From Endomychus coccineus (taxonomy: Eukaryota; Arthropoda; Insecta; Coleoptera; Endomychidae): DNA of 64,000 nucleotides. The notes under the pieces were generated by a model. It had not been told where the DNA came from and made no database searches. It worked only from the letters and a program-made list of their open reading frames with translations. Where the stretch lies: NCBI GenBank assembly GCA_958510875.1, contig OY294068.1:195510315-195574314 (forward strand), read 5' to 3'. Below are positions 36,020-46,761 of the stretch, one piece after another. The position numbers and the translations under genes were made by a program. Every line of letters begins with the position of its first letter. Positions within the stretch are counted from its first letter, which is position 1.

Positions 36020-36500
36020 ATCCATAGCCTACTATTAAAATATGTATTTAATTTTCTGAAAATTGTCAATTATTTGCGTGTTTCTGAAAAAAAGTTTATA
36101 CTATCATATATTTTTGAAAAGTTAAAAAAAAGACAAATTTTATAGTCTATAAATGTACAGGAGGTTCCATTTAAAAAAACATAAGTTTACTTTATAACTC
36201 AAAAACAGTAAATATGTAACAAAAGTTATCTACACCACTGCATTCTACGGAAAAAAAACTATTAGAATGTTATTTTACCTTTTCGATAAGTTGAAGGATA
36301 ACGGAGATACGAGGGGGGTCACAAAATGCAACATTTTCAGAAATGCCCTGTATCTTAGAAACTAACAGGGCTATGAAAATTCTGTTGACGGCATCTTGAG
36401 TTTTATGAAAAAGTAGCACAGTGTCGCGAAAACCGCAACTCTCTATCTTTAAAAATAAAGGAGATACCCCGCAAAAGTACCCAAAATGGGACACCCTGTA
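36020..36500 (+). mobile_element. right long inverted repeat of mariner-type transposon
   Basis: The reverse complement of 33176 to about 33655 with few mismatches, including 'ttatagtctataaatg', 'cgataagttgaaggataacg' and the terminus 'cccaaaatgggacaccctg', followed by TA at 36499-36500. An inverted repeat of about 480 bp is very long for this superfamily. The antisense open frames within it are artefacts. Confidence 0.88.
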
Positions 36501-36817
36501 CATAATGTACCTTGAAAAACAAATAGTTAATCGTGAACTTTCGGGCAACTAGATCGTTTACCACAAATTCGATATTTTGTATGCAACTTGAACAAATGTG
36601 AAGGTATACAAAAAATGTATCATCGTCCAATTAGTTCAATCCAATCTTCAGAGCCTTTGAAATACATAATATTTCAGCAAACAGGAGCAATGGTAATGTC
36701 ATATGAATTTAGTAACGTTATAATAGTAATTATATCATGATAAAGGAGGAATATTATAATTATAATTATATTAAACTATCATAGAGAAGGCAACTATAGG
36801 GATAAAATTATAATGTA
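36499..36817 (+). repeat. 318-bp unit, copy 3
   Basis: Complete copy ending 'aattataatgta', then 'cataatagc', which is host flank. The first copy begins with the matching 'gtacataat', so the whole locus is a tandem array of units flanked by single-copy DNA. Confidence 0.9.
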
Positions 36818-38840
36818 CATAATAGCATTAAAGCTATTAACAGTCTTACAGATCATTTGGAAAATATAAGAATTTAATGTTCTTTCTTTCACAGGATTAA
36901 AATTTGATTCCGAGACGACAGTTTATGCCACCGGCATTCATATTTCTAGAAGATGAGCAAAATAATCTTCTGAGTTCACAAACAAACGACAATATTAATT
37001 ATCATTTATGCAAACATAAACGGCGTAAGTATTGGGTTATCGATGGCTTATAACAAACTGATGCTATGCCAGACAGATTGCAACGGAAAATGTATTATGA
37101 CAATTTTGTTTTACTTTCCCCTCTTAGTGTATGGTTCCAATCAATGACATTAACATTTCTGAATGTTATATCTATTAGAAGAAATTAAAATCAAATTAAA
37201 CTATCATTTCGATGCATTTTTCTTCTGTTGTTTGACTAAAGTTTGGTATGAATTAAAACAAGATATTGATCTTTTTGCTTAGCCAGATTAACGACCTCAA
37301 TTGGAAAGAAGCTAAAAAGCTCTTCTTGCATCATAAATTGTAAAACTGATCATCTACGAACCCCTCCTATCAGTGTATCGATGTAATATGACCAGTTTTT
37401 CGTTAACGAATTTGTCAGAATGGATGGTAATTCAATAACAAGCGACAATCATTCAGTAATTCCACTGAAGAATCTATAGATAGAGAATAACGCGCTTGTG
37501 AGGCGGTCCCAATGTAATATCTGGAGGAGAATACGAAGAATCCTACATGAACACTAGCTACGTGATACACGAGAACTCGAAACAATGGCCGTGTTTATTG
37601 TGTGACAGTCTCGAGTTCTTGTATCTAATGGAAGCAAAGTGTCCTCTCGTATTTGAGGAAGCTTTTACGCTTCAGTCACACGATGTCTAAGAGGATTTAC
37701 CCTTGTTCCAAATTATTTCATTATACCATTTCCATATCCTTACAGCGCTTAATATGGGGTTATGTTATTAACCGGCGTGTGCGTGTTGGGCTTATATTGA
37801 TGAGATTAGTTTCCGTTTTTAACCTCGTATAAATACTTGAAGCTGCACAGACACGGTTCGTTTAGAATACATCATGAATAATAATAGTCTGCTCCGCTCA
37901 CCGTTTCGACGATTCCAGCTTAGTTTTAACATCGGGGCTTGAAGGACCAAACTTTAAATCCGAAAATCAATCACGAGCTTCAAACATGAATAAACTATAG
38001 ATTATTGTAGTGGAATCAAATTAAACACATTAATATTCCTCTGATTGATTTTGAACGATTCCATCTGAACATTTACACTTCATAAATGGAGAAATAAATA
38101 AGAAAATGGGATGAGCGCATATTTATGTGCTTCTAGTATACAAATCATTCTTGCAACTATAAGGCATTAGATAACTGAAGAAAAGTGTAATTGAATGTCT
38201 GGTAACAAGTTAAATGACATTATTCTATAATTTAAATCACAGTCAGTTGATTAAATTCAATAGCTTAAGCTGCACCTATTTATGCTAATATCAATGTCAA
38301 TCCTTGAACTTGTGAAATACTCACACACTCATACATTCATCTGGATACGACCACATTTCAAGACACGTGAATACTTCCATTGATTAATTTGTAATTGACG
38401 ATCACCATTTAGAAAATTGTGAAATTTCCAATGCGAAATTAGTTCTACCCAGTATTAAGGTTACATTTAATTAAGATCCGCTGGCGGAAGCTCGGTTGAC
38501 TTCGTCTTGATTGAATATTAAACCTTATAATGAAGTTACTTTCAGCATAATTGCAGAATGAATTTTTTAACATATTCACCTGGCAGTTTTAATTAAAAAT
38601 GAAATCAATCTTGATAAGAAATCGACCAAAGGAAGACAACTTTCGATAAACAGAATATCATTACGCTCAACGTCTTCTGTGGCGAAAATTATACATTCTT
38701 TTTGTTAAATTTGTGACTATAGTATTATATTCATAGAATAGGTTGGTATTATACAAAATGTTCATGAGTTGTTCATGTTCTTTCTAAATCCAGTGTCAGG
38801 AAATGACATTGTAAAGACAATAAACTACTGTCAATAGCAT
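36818..38840. other. intergenic, no recognisable gene
   Basis: No recognisable protein or transposon. A TATAAATA lies at 37828-37835, 38-45 bp before a short ATG frame at 37873, but no protein is recognised. Confidence 0.4.
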
Positions 38841-38890
38841 TAGGGGTGACGACGATTTTGCCAGACAGTCTTATCAGAGTTGTTGAGGAT

Positions 38891-39085
38891 TGTCACTGTA
38901 TTACCGGCCGAGAGGTTGCAGGACTGGTCACTGTATTACCGGCCGAAAGCACGGGTCAAACACGTGTTTCGATATTCAAACACGTGCTTGACACGTGTTT
39001 CAACATTCAGACACGTGTTTCAACATTCAGACACCTGCTTGACACGTGCTTCAACATTCAAACCCGTGTTTGACACGTGTTCTCG
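38891..39085 (+). repeat. minisatellite of CACGTG-rich units
   Basis: Two units of 'cactgtattaccggccga' (38895-38944) are followed by about six diverged ~20-bp units of the type 'acacgtgtttcaacattcag' (38956-39082). Six CACGTG palindromes (E-box or G-box type) result. The overlapping open frames are by-products of the repeat. Confidence 0.9.
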
Positions 39086-39199
39086 GCTGGTAATGAAGTG
39101 AGAATGCTTACTGACACCAGATAAGACTGTGTGGCGAAATCATCGCCACCCCTACCAATAACTCCTCTGGAAATTGTTGCGTTCCAACTAACTCAAGAT

Positions 39200-39480
39200 A
39201 TATGGAATAACTTAACAATGACAATAAATGCTCAGCCGTCTTCCTAGACTTAGCTAAGCGTTTGACACCGTTAACTATGAAATCCTACCAAATAGTTTGG
39301 AAAATCTAGGAATTAGGGAACTTACAGTACAACTATTCGTGAATTACTTCACTAAAAAACAGGAGGTTAAAATATATGATGGATAGTAATTCATTACTCA
39401 GATAGCATCACTAGGTTCAATTTTATTTTTTATATAATATTTATGATCCTGCAATCTTATTATATGTGAAGATTTTTGGA
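39200..39480 (+). pseudogene. jockey-like non-LTR RT fragment
   Basis: Plus-strand frames give 'LDLAKRFDTVNYEILPN', with the conserved DLAKAFD block carrying an Ala-to-Arg change. It is followed by 'SLENLGIRELTVQLFVNYFT' and 'KKQEVKIYDG'. A decayed 'SLGSILF' block follows (equivalent to PQGSxLGP), and then the frame fails. No catalytic Asp pair is visible. Confidence 0.7.
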
Positions 39481-39639
39481 AAAATGTTTACCGTTAAGCC
39501 GAGACCGCATACAAAGTTGTCTTCCTCTGACTGAAGTATTCTAAGCCTTAGGTCAATAGGTCTAAATTCATCAAATTCTCTCTCCTGGATTGACTATCGC
39601 AAGACATTTGATTCAACATTACATGAGCTATCATTATAC

Positions 39640-40435
39640 TTGCTCCAAAGCCTTGCGTTACTAACCCCACAAGTGAGATGCAAAATATGTGTTGCCACTC
39701 TGGAGGACTCGTTTTGTCATTACATCAGGCACACGACGAGTCTTGACAGAATTGGTAACATTCAAGAGAGGTGTTTTCCAAGGAGACACCTTGTGGATAT
39801 TACTCTGAACCGGAGGCATCAGATCCCCCATTTATCTTACATGGATGATCTAAAACTATGTCTTTGGGGAGAAAAACCACAATCAAGCTCTCGACGTGGT
39901 TCAAGAATGAACACGAGTCATAGGCATGGTGTTGAGATTGAACAAAGGCGCAGTGTTTCATTTGAGGAGAGAACCATCACCGAAAAATGATTGAGGATAT
40001 GCAGCTTGCCGACGGAAGCATCTTCAAACATCTTGATGCTGGAGAGACCTATCGATACCTGGAAATGGAACAGCGTCCCCCAAACTTCCGAGTGAGGACA
40101 AGGCGTCTGCAACAAATATGCTTGCCATCCCAGTCCTGTTTCACTCTTTTGGAGTGGTGAAATGGGCTATGGAGGAGACCTGGAAAATGATGGTCATCAA
40201 TCATAGTTTGCATCCTAAGTCGTCCATTTCCCGCATTTAACTTCCACGTTTTCGGGGAGGTAGGGAACTCTTCTACTGGAGGGTCTGCATCGAAGTGTGG
40301 TTCTGTAAAGTTCCTAGGAGTTCGGACCACCTCCTGTGCCTTGTCAAAAGTCACGAATTGTGGGGCATTTATCGTAAAGGCAGCACACCAAGCTGCGGAA
40401 GAACGTGTTTTCAAATTTTGAAGCTTATTATGTGT
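39640..40435 (+). pseudogene. R4/Dong-like non-LTR RT fragment
   Basis: The frames contain 'KRGVFQGDTL' (RT block), then 'HQIPHLSYMDDLKLC' with the catalytic YMDD intact. After decay come 'IEDMQLADGSIFKHLDAGET', 'YRYLEMEQR', 'AIPVLFHSFGVVKWAMEE', 'ESSDHLL'-type sequence and 'HELWGIYRKGSTPSCGR'. Together these are the RT and following linker of the clade that also gave 10745-12350. The C-terminal Cys/His and restriction-like endonuclease regions are absent. At least three frameshifts. Confidence 0.8.
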
Positions 40436-40799
40436 TAAGCTATGAATATATAATCAACACAACCCAAACTGATGACTCCATTTCGAGCCATGTTTACGGA
40501 ACTCAGCCAGACCACTCTTCAGAATTGTCTATCCAATGTATATTGTAATATAATACAAATATATATTTACCTGGATGAAATTACTTTCTTACTATTTGCA
40601 TAACCTCAAACATCCTTATTCTACATTACTTGAGTTGAAGTTTCATATCCTTTATGGCAAAACATCTGATTCTCTCTAAGAGAACTCGTTCTTCGATAAG
40701 AGCTATATGAAATATTGAATTCCTCAAACAACAAAAAACGTACCTTTTTTTTCCTTCTATACTTTGACTATATGAGAAGAAGGCCTATAACGTTCGAAG

Positions 40800-41058
40800 A
40801 AAATCGTGTCAGCCAGCGGTGGAATATTGGGAAAAGCTATGAGCCTTCTAATTTTCCTAGAAGGTTTGGAGGTTGTAGGCATAAGGAAAGATCTCACTGG
40901 GCAAATAGTTCCATAACTTCGCTCTCGATACAGAAAATAAGTCTGATAGGAAGAGGTTCTTCAGGTTTCGATCTTGACAATGAAGGAGTGACTAGTTCGA
41001 GCTCGTCTAGTCTGCTTATCTGGAATGTTTCGTGGAGAAATAACAGACGAGATTTCTG
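40800..41058 (-). pseudogene. 3' end of jockey-like RT family (same family as 28775-29626)
   Basis: The minus strand, in two frames, reads 'RQTRRARTSHSF', 'RTSSYQTYFLYR', 'SYGTICPVR' and 'MPTTSKPSRK'. These are decayed forms of the C-terminal segment (SLWNSLP-like, then 'YNLQTFK') seen at 50937-51215. The nucleotide blocks 'agactagacgagctcgaact' and 'atgcctacaacctccaaac' are shared with that copy. Confidence 0.7.
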
Positions 41059-41061
41059 ATA

Positions 41062-42105
41062 AACACCGAGTATGTGTATATCAAAAATATTTGAAAAAGC
41101 TATCTGCAACAACCACTTGGCTAACTTTTTCACAAAACATAACTTATAACATCCTTTCCAACACGGTTTTTTGAAAAACAAAAGTACAGACACTGGTCTC
41201 TTTGATTTTATGAAAAAAGTATTAAATGCCCCAGAGAGTGACGGTGCAGCCTGTGGAATCTGTATGGACTTAACTGAGGCTTTTGACTGCCTAAACCACG
41301 ACATTTTGTATGGAAAACTTGAGCGGTATGGTGTTCGTGGAATTGCACTAGCCCTAATCAAATCATATCTATTTAACCGGTTACAAAAACTCAAGATACC
41401 TAACAACCAAGCCCTCAGCTTATCCAACGAAATCCAAATTAATAACGGCATTTCACAAGGCTCCATTCTGGGTCCCATATTATTCATTATCTTCATAAAC
41501 GACCTACCTCAAAGTATACAGAACACTAGTGAACAACTTGTAAGCTATGCCGATGACGCAAATGCAGTGGTACCTGTACTAAAAGATCGATCTCCAGAAA
41601 ATATAGCATTGACATTTTTGAAAAACGTAAACAATTACCTTTTACCTAACAAACTAATACTAAATAAAAACAAAACCTGTTGTATTCTCTTCAAAACACA
41701 TAATAATAACTGCATATGCCCGAAGCAATTAATCCTAGATGGAGGCTCGGTTGAGTTTAAAGAAGAAAGTTCCTTACTTGGTATTAACTTCAACGAACAC
41801 CTATCTTTTGCATTGCAAATAAATAAAATATGTAAAAAACTAAGTCAGGCTTGCTATGCAATACGAGTAGTTGCAAAATACTTAAACATGGTATTTCGGT
41901 TACAGAAATCTGTATTGCGTATTATATATGGCCTAAAGAGGCGTCAGTCCTGCGAATAGTTTGTTGTTTGTAAATTTTTGATTACTACCAAAATAATAAG
42001 GGTATATCCTCTAAGGGTAAGTCTTTGTGACTGAAACAAATTAATACGGAAGATTGATATTATCTTAATGCGCCACTGTAGAGATAGGAGAACTTTCAGT
42101 TCTCT
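41062..42105 (+). pseudogene. CR1/jockey-like non-LTR RT, long open frame but incomplete
   Basis: A decayed lead-in ('KIFEKAICNNHLANFF') runs into a 262-codon frame (41171-41959). It holds 'MKNKSTDTGLFDFMKKV', 'ICMDLTEAFDCLNHDILYGK' (RT block with catalytic Asp), 'GISQGSILGPILFIIFINDL', 'LVSYADDANAVVPV' (YADD intact) and the thumb, 'LLGINFNEHLSFALQINKIC'. The frame then skips the usual 'YGLIFWG' segment, an internal deletion, to 'VFRLQKSVLRIIYGLKRRQS'. It stops at 41959 with decay to about 42105. Probably one of the younger remnants. Confidence 0.88.
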
Positions 42106-43080
42106 ATTTTAGGATATCTGTTGTTTTTATATACAAACGACTTACCACAACAATAAGTCGGCAAATGATTTTTTCGAAAGTATTTTTACTTTTCAAATTG
42201 TCATTGAATCACGCAAGAATGAGTTCGTTATGAATTCGTACGGAGTCAAATATTAATAGCAGCGTTCGAATATTACATTATCGTTAGAATGTCACATTGT
42301 CCCAGAATGTAATAAACCGGCCAACTTTCAAAGTAACTTTTAGCTTCGTGTATGTATATTGGCATTCACGATCGCTCCCATTCCAAGTTGTGGTACGTTA
42401 TGATCTGGAGAATATCTATTAATTTCATCTAATAAACTTGACCCTACAATATGAAGAGGTCTAACGAGGGGTCGCTACGAAGGGTTCACATACCAACTAA
42501 TATGAATGTACAGGACAGCTCCTGAATATAGAAGCTAATATGGCAAAGAAGTTACGCAGATACTCTACAAACTTCAAAGGGAACTAGTTCATTTCACGTC
42601 CATCTGACCGTCCATCATTAATACGCTTCAATAAATAAGATCACCTAGACGCTCGTATAGAGCAGATTGAAACCAATGAATATAGAATTGGTGATACATG
42701 TCGCCTTTATGAATACTAAAGCACTAGCATTTGATATTTTTTGGAAACCAACCTAATTTGTTGGAAAATTGCAACTACTCTTAATTATTTATCCATTCAT
42801 TTACGTAATAATAGGTACACTAGCTCAATGGAAGAAGTTTCTCTGGATCGGCTTAGGAATATAAAATCATAGATAACTTTTCTAACACAGTACTCCTTTC
42901 ACTTTCAATTTCATGAGTAGTTATACTCCAGCGTGTTACCTTCTTTGAGAACTAACATGAGGGAATTTCATCAGATATCATAACCACTCAGGAATGTTCG
43001 ATCATAAATTTCATGAATAATACTTTTGATGATTTTGGTGCCTACTAGTAAACATGAAGTATCTTATGCGATTTCTCAAC
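42106..43080. other. intergenic, no recognisable gene
   Basis: AT-rich with no recognisable coding sequence or repeat. Confidence 0.45.
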
Positions 43081-43084
43081 AAAT

Positions 43085-44412
43085 TGTGGTGGGGTGGGAA
43101 ACTTTACCAGTGTTCTATTCTTTGACCTTAGTAAGGCATTTGATTGTGTCTCCTTTGACCTACTAATTAACAAGCTTAAATATCATAACTTTAGTGCTAA
43201 TAGTATAGATCTTATTAAAAGTTTTTTATATAACAGAAAACAGGAAGTTGTATTAAAGCGTGATGAATCTGACATACAGTAAGTAAAAAGAGGGATACCA
43301 CAAGGTTCAATTTTAGGCCCTATACTTTTCATAATTTATTTAAATGATTCACCATATAATTTTCCAAACTGTCAGTTTACAATACTCGCAGATGATGCAA
43401 CTGCCGCAAATAAAAAATTATTGAGCACCTTGATTGGTGAGTTGGAGGAGACGCAGTCGGAAATATCTGATTGGTTCACAGCTAAACAGTTAATGCTAAA
43501 TGAGGGGAAAACAAAGAAACTTATTTTTAGCCTTAGAACTATAGATATTACTGATAACCCAAATCCGGTACGGTTTTTAGGAGTATACATGGATTCCAAG
43601 TTGTTATGGGAACCACATATAAATATAGTATCTAGCAAATTAGCAAAAAATATTTACCTGTTAAGAAATCTTTCTTCTATTGTTTCAACGAATATCCTAA
43701 TCACAGCGTACCATTCATTGATACACTCTCATATAAGTCATGGGTTATTAAATTGGGGTCATGTACCACTTGCAAATAAAATATTTAAAATGCAACGGAA
43801 AGCTATCCGAATATTGGATTATTTAAATTACAAAGATGACTGTTTTAGTAGCCTCAGGAAACTCAAAATTTTAACAGTTCCGTCTGCCTACATTTCAGTC
43901 TGTCTATTACATACGAGACTTAATGTGGATAACTTTACCACACAAGAATCTGTTCACTCACATAACACCAGAAATAAAGATGACTTACAGGTAGATTATC
44001 ATAGATTGCACAGAACCGAAACAGGTTCTAGTTACTATGGACCAAAATATTCAATAAACTTCCTGTTAAAGTAAGACAATTGCCTATAAAACAATTTAAA
44101 ACAGTTAAAAAAAATTATTTTATTCAAAATTGTTTTTACTCGTTACCTGATATTTCAAATAATGGATTTAATATGTGATATATTAGTTTATGTTTCTTTC
44201 AACTTGTTAAGTATTTTTTTTTAATCTATGTTCAAGCAATTTTATATTTAATAATTGCGTAATTTTACAGTGTGGATTTTTATTCTTACCCTCTTAAAGC
44301 TCAGATATTCTATTCTTATGCAATTAAAATATATAAATCATAATGTAATACATTCGATTTTGACGTATTCTATGCAATGTAAGGCTTCTTGAATAAAAAA
44401 TACTACTACTAT
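43085..44412 (+). pseudogene. CR1/jockey-like non-LTR RT, nearly continuous
   Basis: 5' truncated at 'TSVLFFDLSKAFDCVSFDLL' (43094). One stop (43280-43282) precedes 'RGIPQGSILGPILFIIYLND'. The active site reads 'TILADDATAA', so the aromatic residue of YADD/FADD is Leu while both Asp are kept. A 217-codon frame (43421-44074) covers the thumb ('VRFLGVYMDSKLLWEPHI') and tail ('VHSHNTRNKDDLQVDYHRLH'). A frameshift near 44045 moves the last 45 codons ('LFNKLPVK'-type, ending at about 44179) to another frame. The 3' end has AATAAA at 44392 and a short (TAC)n tail at 44401-44410. No RNase H. Confidence 0.9.
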
Positions 44413-44419
44413 ATTTTAT

Positions 44420-44985
44420 CATCAATGGAGTAATGGGACGTAAAGCGGGGGCCAAACAACCCCTGATTCTATTGCGGCATTTCTCATGCCACAGCGAAAT
44501 CTGTGATTCCAAAATGGCCTGAGACAGAGCATCATGCCTACCGGACGGAACTGCCCCGTATGCCGCACTCCAAGCGACTAATGGTACAGCTCCAGCAGCA
44601 ACAAGTGAGAAATCTACTGACGTTCTGTATACAAGGAATACGGAATCCTGTTGCATTCCTGACTGGATACGCCCCATGCGTGTGCTGTGTCAATGCACAG
44701 CATACGCGGTTGGTCGTCGTACATACCTCGGAGACGTTTAAACTGCACCCGAGAATATCTGAAGTATTCCCTATATCAGGCTACTGATTCGCATAGGATA
44801 CACCGGACTAATGAGGAGATAGCAATACGTGAAGGTACAATCGGACACTAGGGGCCGCCGTAGAGTGGAGCTCCCCCTGGGAAGGATTACCAAACTCACG
44901 GGGGAAGGGTTTCAGTCGGTTAGTATCCGGCACCCCCGGGGGCACGGGCCCCCGAGGCGTCTATGCAAGATAACCCCTCCTTTAC
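44420..44985 (+). pseudogene. RNase H-type non-LTR retrotransposon, 3' end
   Basis: Plus-strand copy of the family at 23820-24510. It contains 'RMPHSKRLMVQLQQQQVRNL', 'GIRNPVAFLTGYAP', then a decayed Cys/His tail ('ACAVSMHS') and a G/C-rich 3' untranslated end ('ggaagggtttcagtcggtta', 'cacccccgggggcacgggc'). It starts immediately after the TAC tail of the preceding element, so one of the two inserted beside the other. RNase H itself is almost gone. Confidence 0.75.
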
Positions 44986-44989
44986 ACTG

Positions 44990-45515
44990 AAAAAAATGGT
45001 CTGACTTGTATTGTCTGTACTCCTTAGATTTTCAAGGAATCAATAATTTTGTCGAATCTGGCAGAACTTCTCCATAATTGTCCGATGTGTCAGAAGCTAC
45101 GTAACACCTTCGGACCTGAACCAAATTCCACATAATCTTAGGAATATTATAATCCCCTAATGTTATGGAAGGGTCTTTTTCATGTGATTGAATAACATCC
45201 TTAATTTTCAACTAGTAGCATGAGGGGGGATATAAGCACAGGGCAAGTGCACTTTTTTCCGCGCACTCACATATATTGAAACCCGTATATCCCCGCATAT
45301 TTCTGGACTTCTCCATTTTTCGTTTTCGTCAAATACAACGCTTCTTTTAGTTGATACAGAAGATTCAAGTTTGGGAATAAACTTCCATTTTATTGCCGAA
45401 CTTTTCTAGTTTTTTATTAAGCTCCTCGATCTTGTTTCCATAGAATTTAAGCGACTCTTGAACTAAATTTTGCTGTTGCTCAACTATTCTCAAGTCATCT
45501 TGCACGACGTCCATT
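44990..45515 (-). pseudogene. non-LTR ORF1-like coiled coil and APE-type endonuclease remnant
   Basis: A minus-strand ATG at 45512 opens about 49 codons: 'MDVVQDDLRIVEQQQNLVQE' then 'SLKFYGNKIEELNKKLEKFG'. This is a clear heptad-like coiled coil. After a stop, the frames continue with 'VHLPCAYIPPHATS', 'NHMKKTLP' and 'GDYNIPKIMW', which match the second half of an APE-type endonuclease ('YIPP...GDFNxP'). The N-terminal half of the endonuclease seems deleted, joining the coiled coil to its C-terminal part. RT sequence does not follow. Clade uncertain, jockey/CR1-like. Confidence 0.6.
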
Positions 45516-45519
45516 TTGG

Positions 45520-46430
45520 CGTAACTTCTTTATAGTAAGGGAAAGCGAATTACAACAGGTGTGATGGGCACGACTGTTCTACAAAATGAATGCTTTGAAC
45601 TTTATTAGACTTAGTTCCTTCTCGTGACTTTGTGCAGACGTTTGAATTGACACAGGTTCATGGTCAATACTATGATACGCAGCCAGTTGGATGAAAAACT
45701 TATTTAACACAAGAAATAGAAGGAACTATCTTCGTTCAATTACACTTCTTCCAAAAATTTTGCAGTCCACAATGCAGACTAGCTTTCGATGAATTGACAT
45801 CATGGCAAGTGATCCACGTTTTCATTCTGCGCAATTTTCAAACTTCCAGGGATAGGAATCTACCCCCTTGCCCTTCATCCCGGGCGCCTATGCATTCTAG
45901 TGACTTGTACCCTATACTATTTGAGGGAGCTGTGAAATAGAACAAATCGTGGAATATTCTAGTTCAATGAGTATAACTTCGGATTTGAGCGTAAGAACTG
46001 TGAACTAAGGATAATAAATCAAAATGTACATTACGCGATTTTAGGTGCTTATTGTTAAAACCTAATGAATTAATTCTGATTCGGGTATCCTATCGGAACA
46101 GTTCTAGTTGTGACATGAATTGTATTCCATTGTGAATTAATTGTATCCCGTAACGTTCTTCCAGAGTGTTGTACGTTGAAGGAGGATAAATCTCTTATTC
46201 GGATAGCAGGGATTATGAAAGCATTTCAAAGATTAAAGAACTCATCTAAAGTCAACATACAATGGCTCTTCTCATTCTCTGATTGAATTTATTATGAAGT
46301 TTAATCCGTTTCCGATGACGTTGGAAATGCGATACAAACTCACATCAAAAGAACTCTCGAACTAATTCGAGTTTACCTTGTAGAAAGGTCGTGAGAGGGA
46401 AAATATCAAGAATTCGTTATAATAGATTGG
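45520..46430. other. intergenic, no recognisable gene
   Basis: No recognisable protein, RNA or repeat. Confidence 0.45.
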
Positions 46431-46434
46431 GACC

Positions 46435-46761
46435 ATGTTGAAACGTCGCAGTAGGTATGAAAGAACAAAATATTCTCGGATTCTTGAGAAAACATACATT
46501 CATACTTTTCTTACGGTATATAAGCAATTTTTCAAGGCTCCTTGTACTTTGGATCCAACAGGGTCATATGACTTTGCGCCTCTGATTGTGGGGTTTCTAG
46601 CCGTTTTCTTGTTTTGGTATATGTTTGTCGCCGGTTTCGGAATTATTTCCTCAATTTTAGGTATTCCTGTATCCCTGTGGAACCCTTCATTCCATTCTGA
46701 TACGTTGTACTACACAACACAACAGTTAGTTACATCCAAAAAGACGGGACTAGTTAACTAG
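46435..46761 (+). CDS. hypothetical small membrane protein ORF
   Basis: 108 codons from ATG (context accATGt). The N-terminal 40 residues are basic ('MLKRRSRYERTKYSRILEKT'). Then comes 'TLDPTGSYDF' and one strong hydrophobic stretch of about 25 residues ('APLIVGFLAVFLFWYMFVAG' onward), followed by a short polar tail. It would be a single-pass membrane protein. I recognise no family, see no clear promoter, and the flanking DNA is transposon-rich. A chance frame or one exon of a larger gene is possible. Confidence 0.25.
   Translation: MLKRRSRYERTKYSRILEKTYIHTFLTVYKQFFKAPCTLDPTGSYDFAPLIVGFLAVFLFWYMFVAGFGIISSILGIPVSLWNPSFHSDTLYYTTQQLVTSKKTGLVN

Noticed and set aside
34097..36548. Repeated 92-codon minus-strand open frames at 34097-34375 and 36270-36548, plus a 102-codon plus-strand partner at 33096-33404
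   Set aside because: They are the long terminal inverted repeats of the mariner-type transposon read as protein; the repeats are structural and explain the identical frames.
37828..37900. TATAAATA followed by a short ATG frame, as in an insect core promoter
   Set aside because: The frame is only 22 codons with no signal peptide or downstream exon recognised; TATA-like strings are common in this AT-rich DNA.
40894..41496. 200-codon minus-strand open frame
   Set aside because: Most of it is antisense to the RT at 41062-41959, and its C-terminal part is a shifted reading of the jockey-like 3' end. It has no domain of its own.
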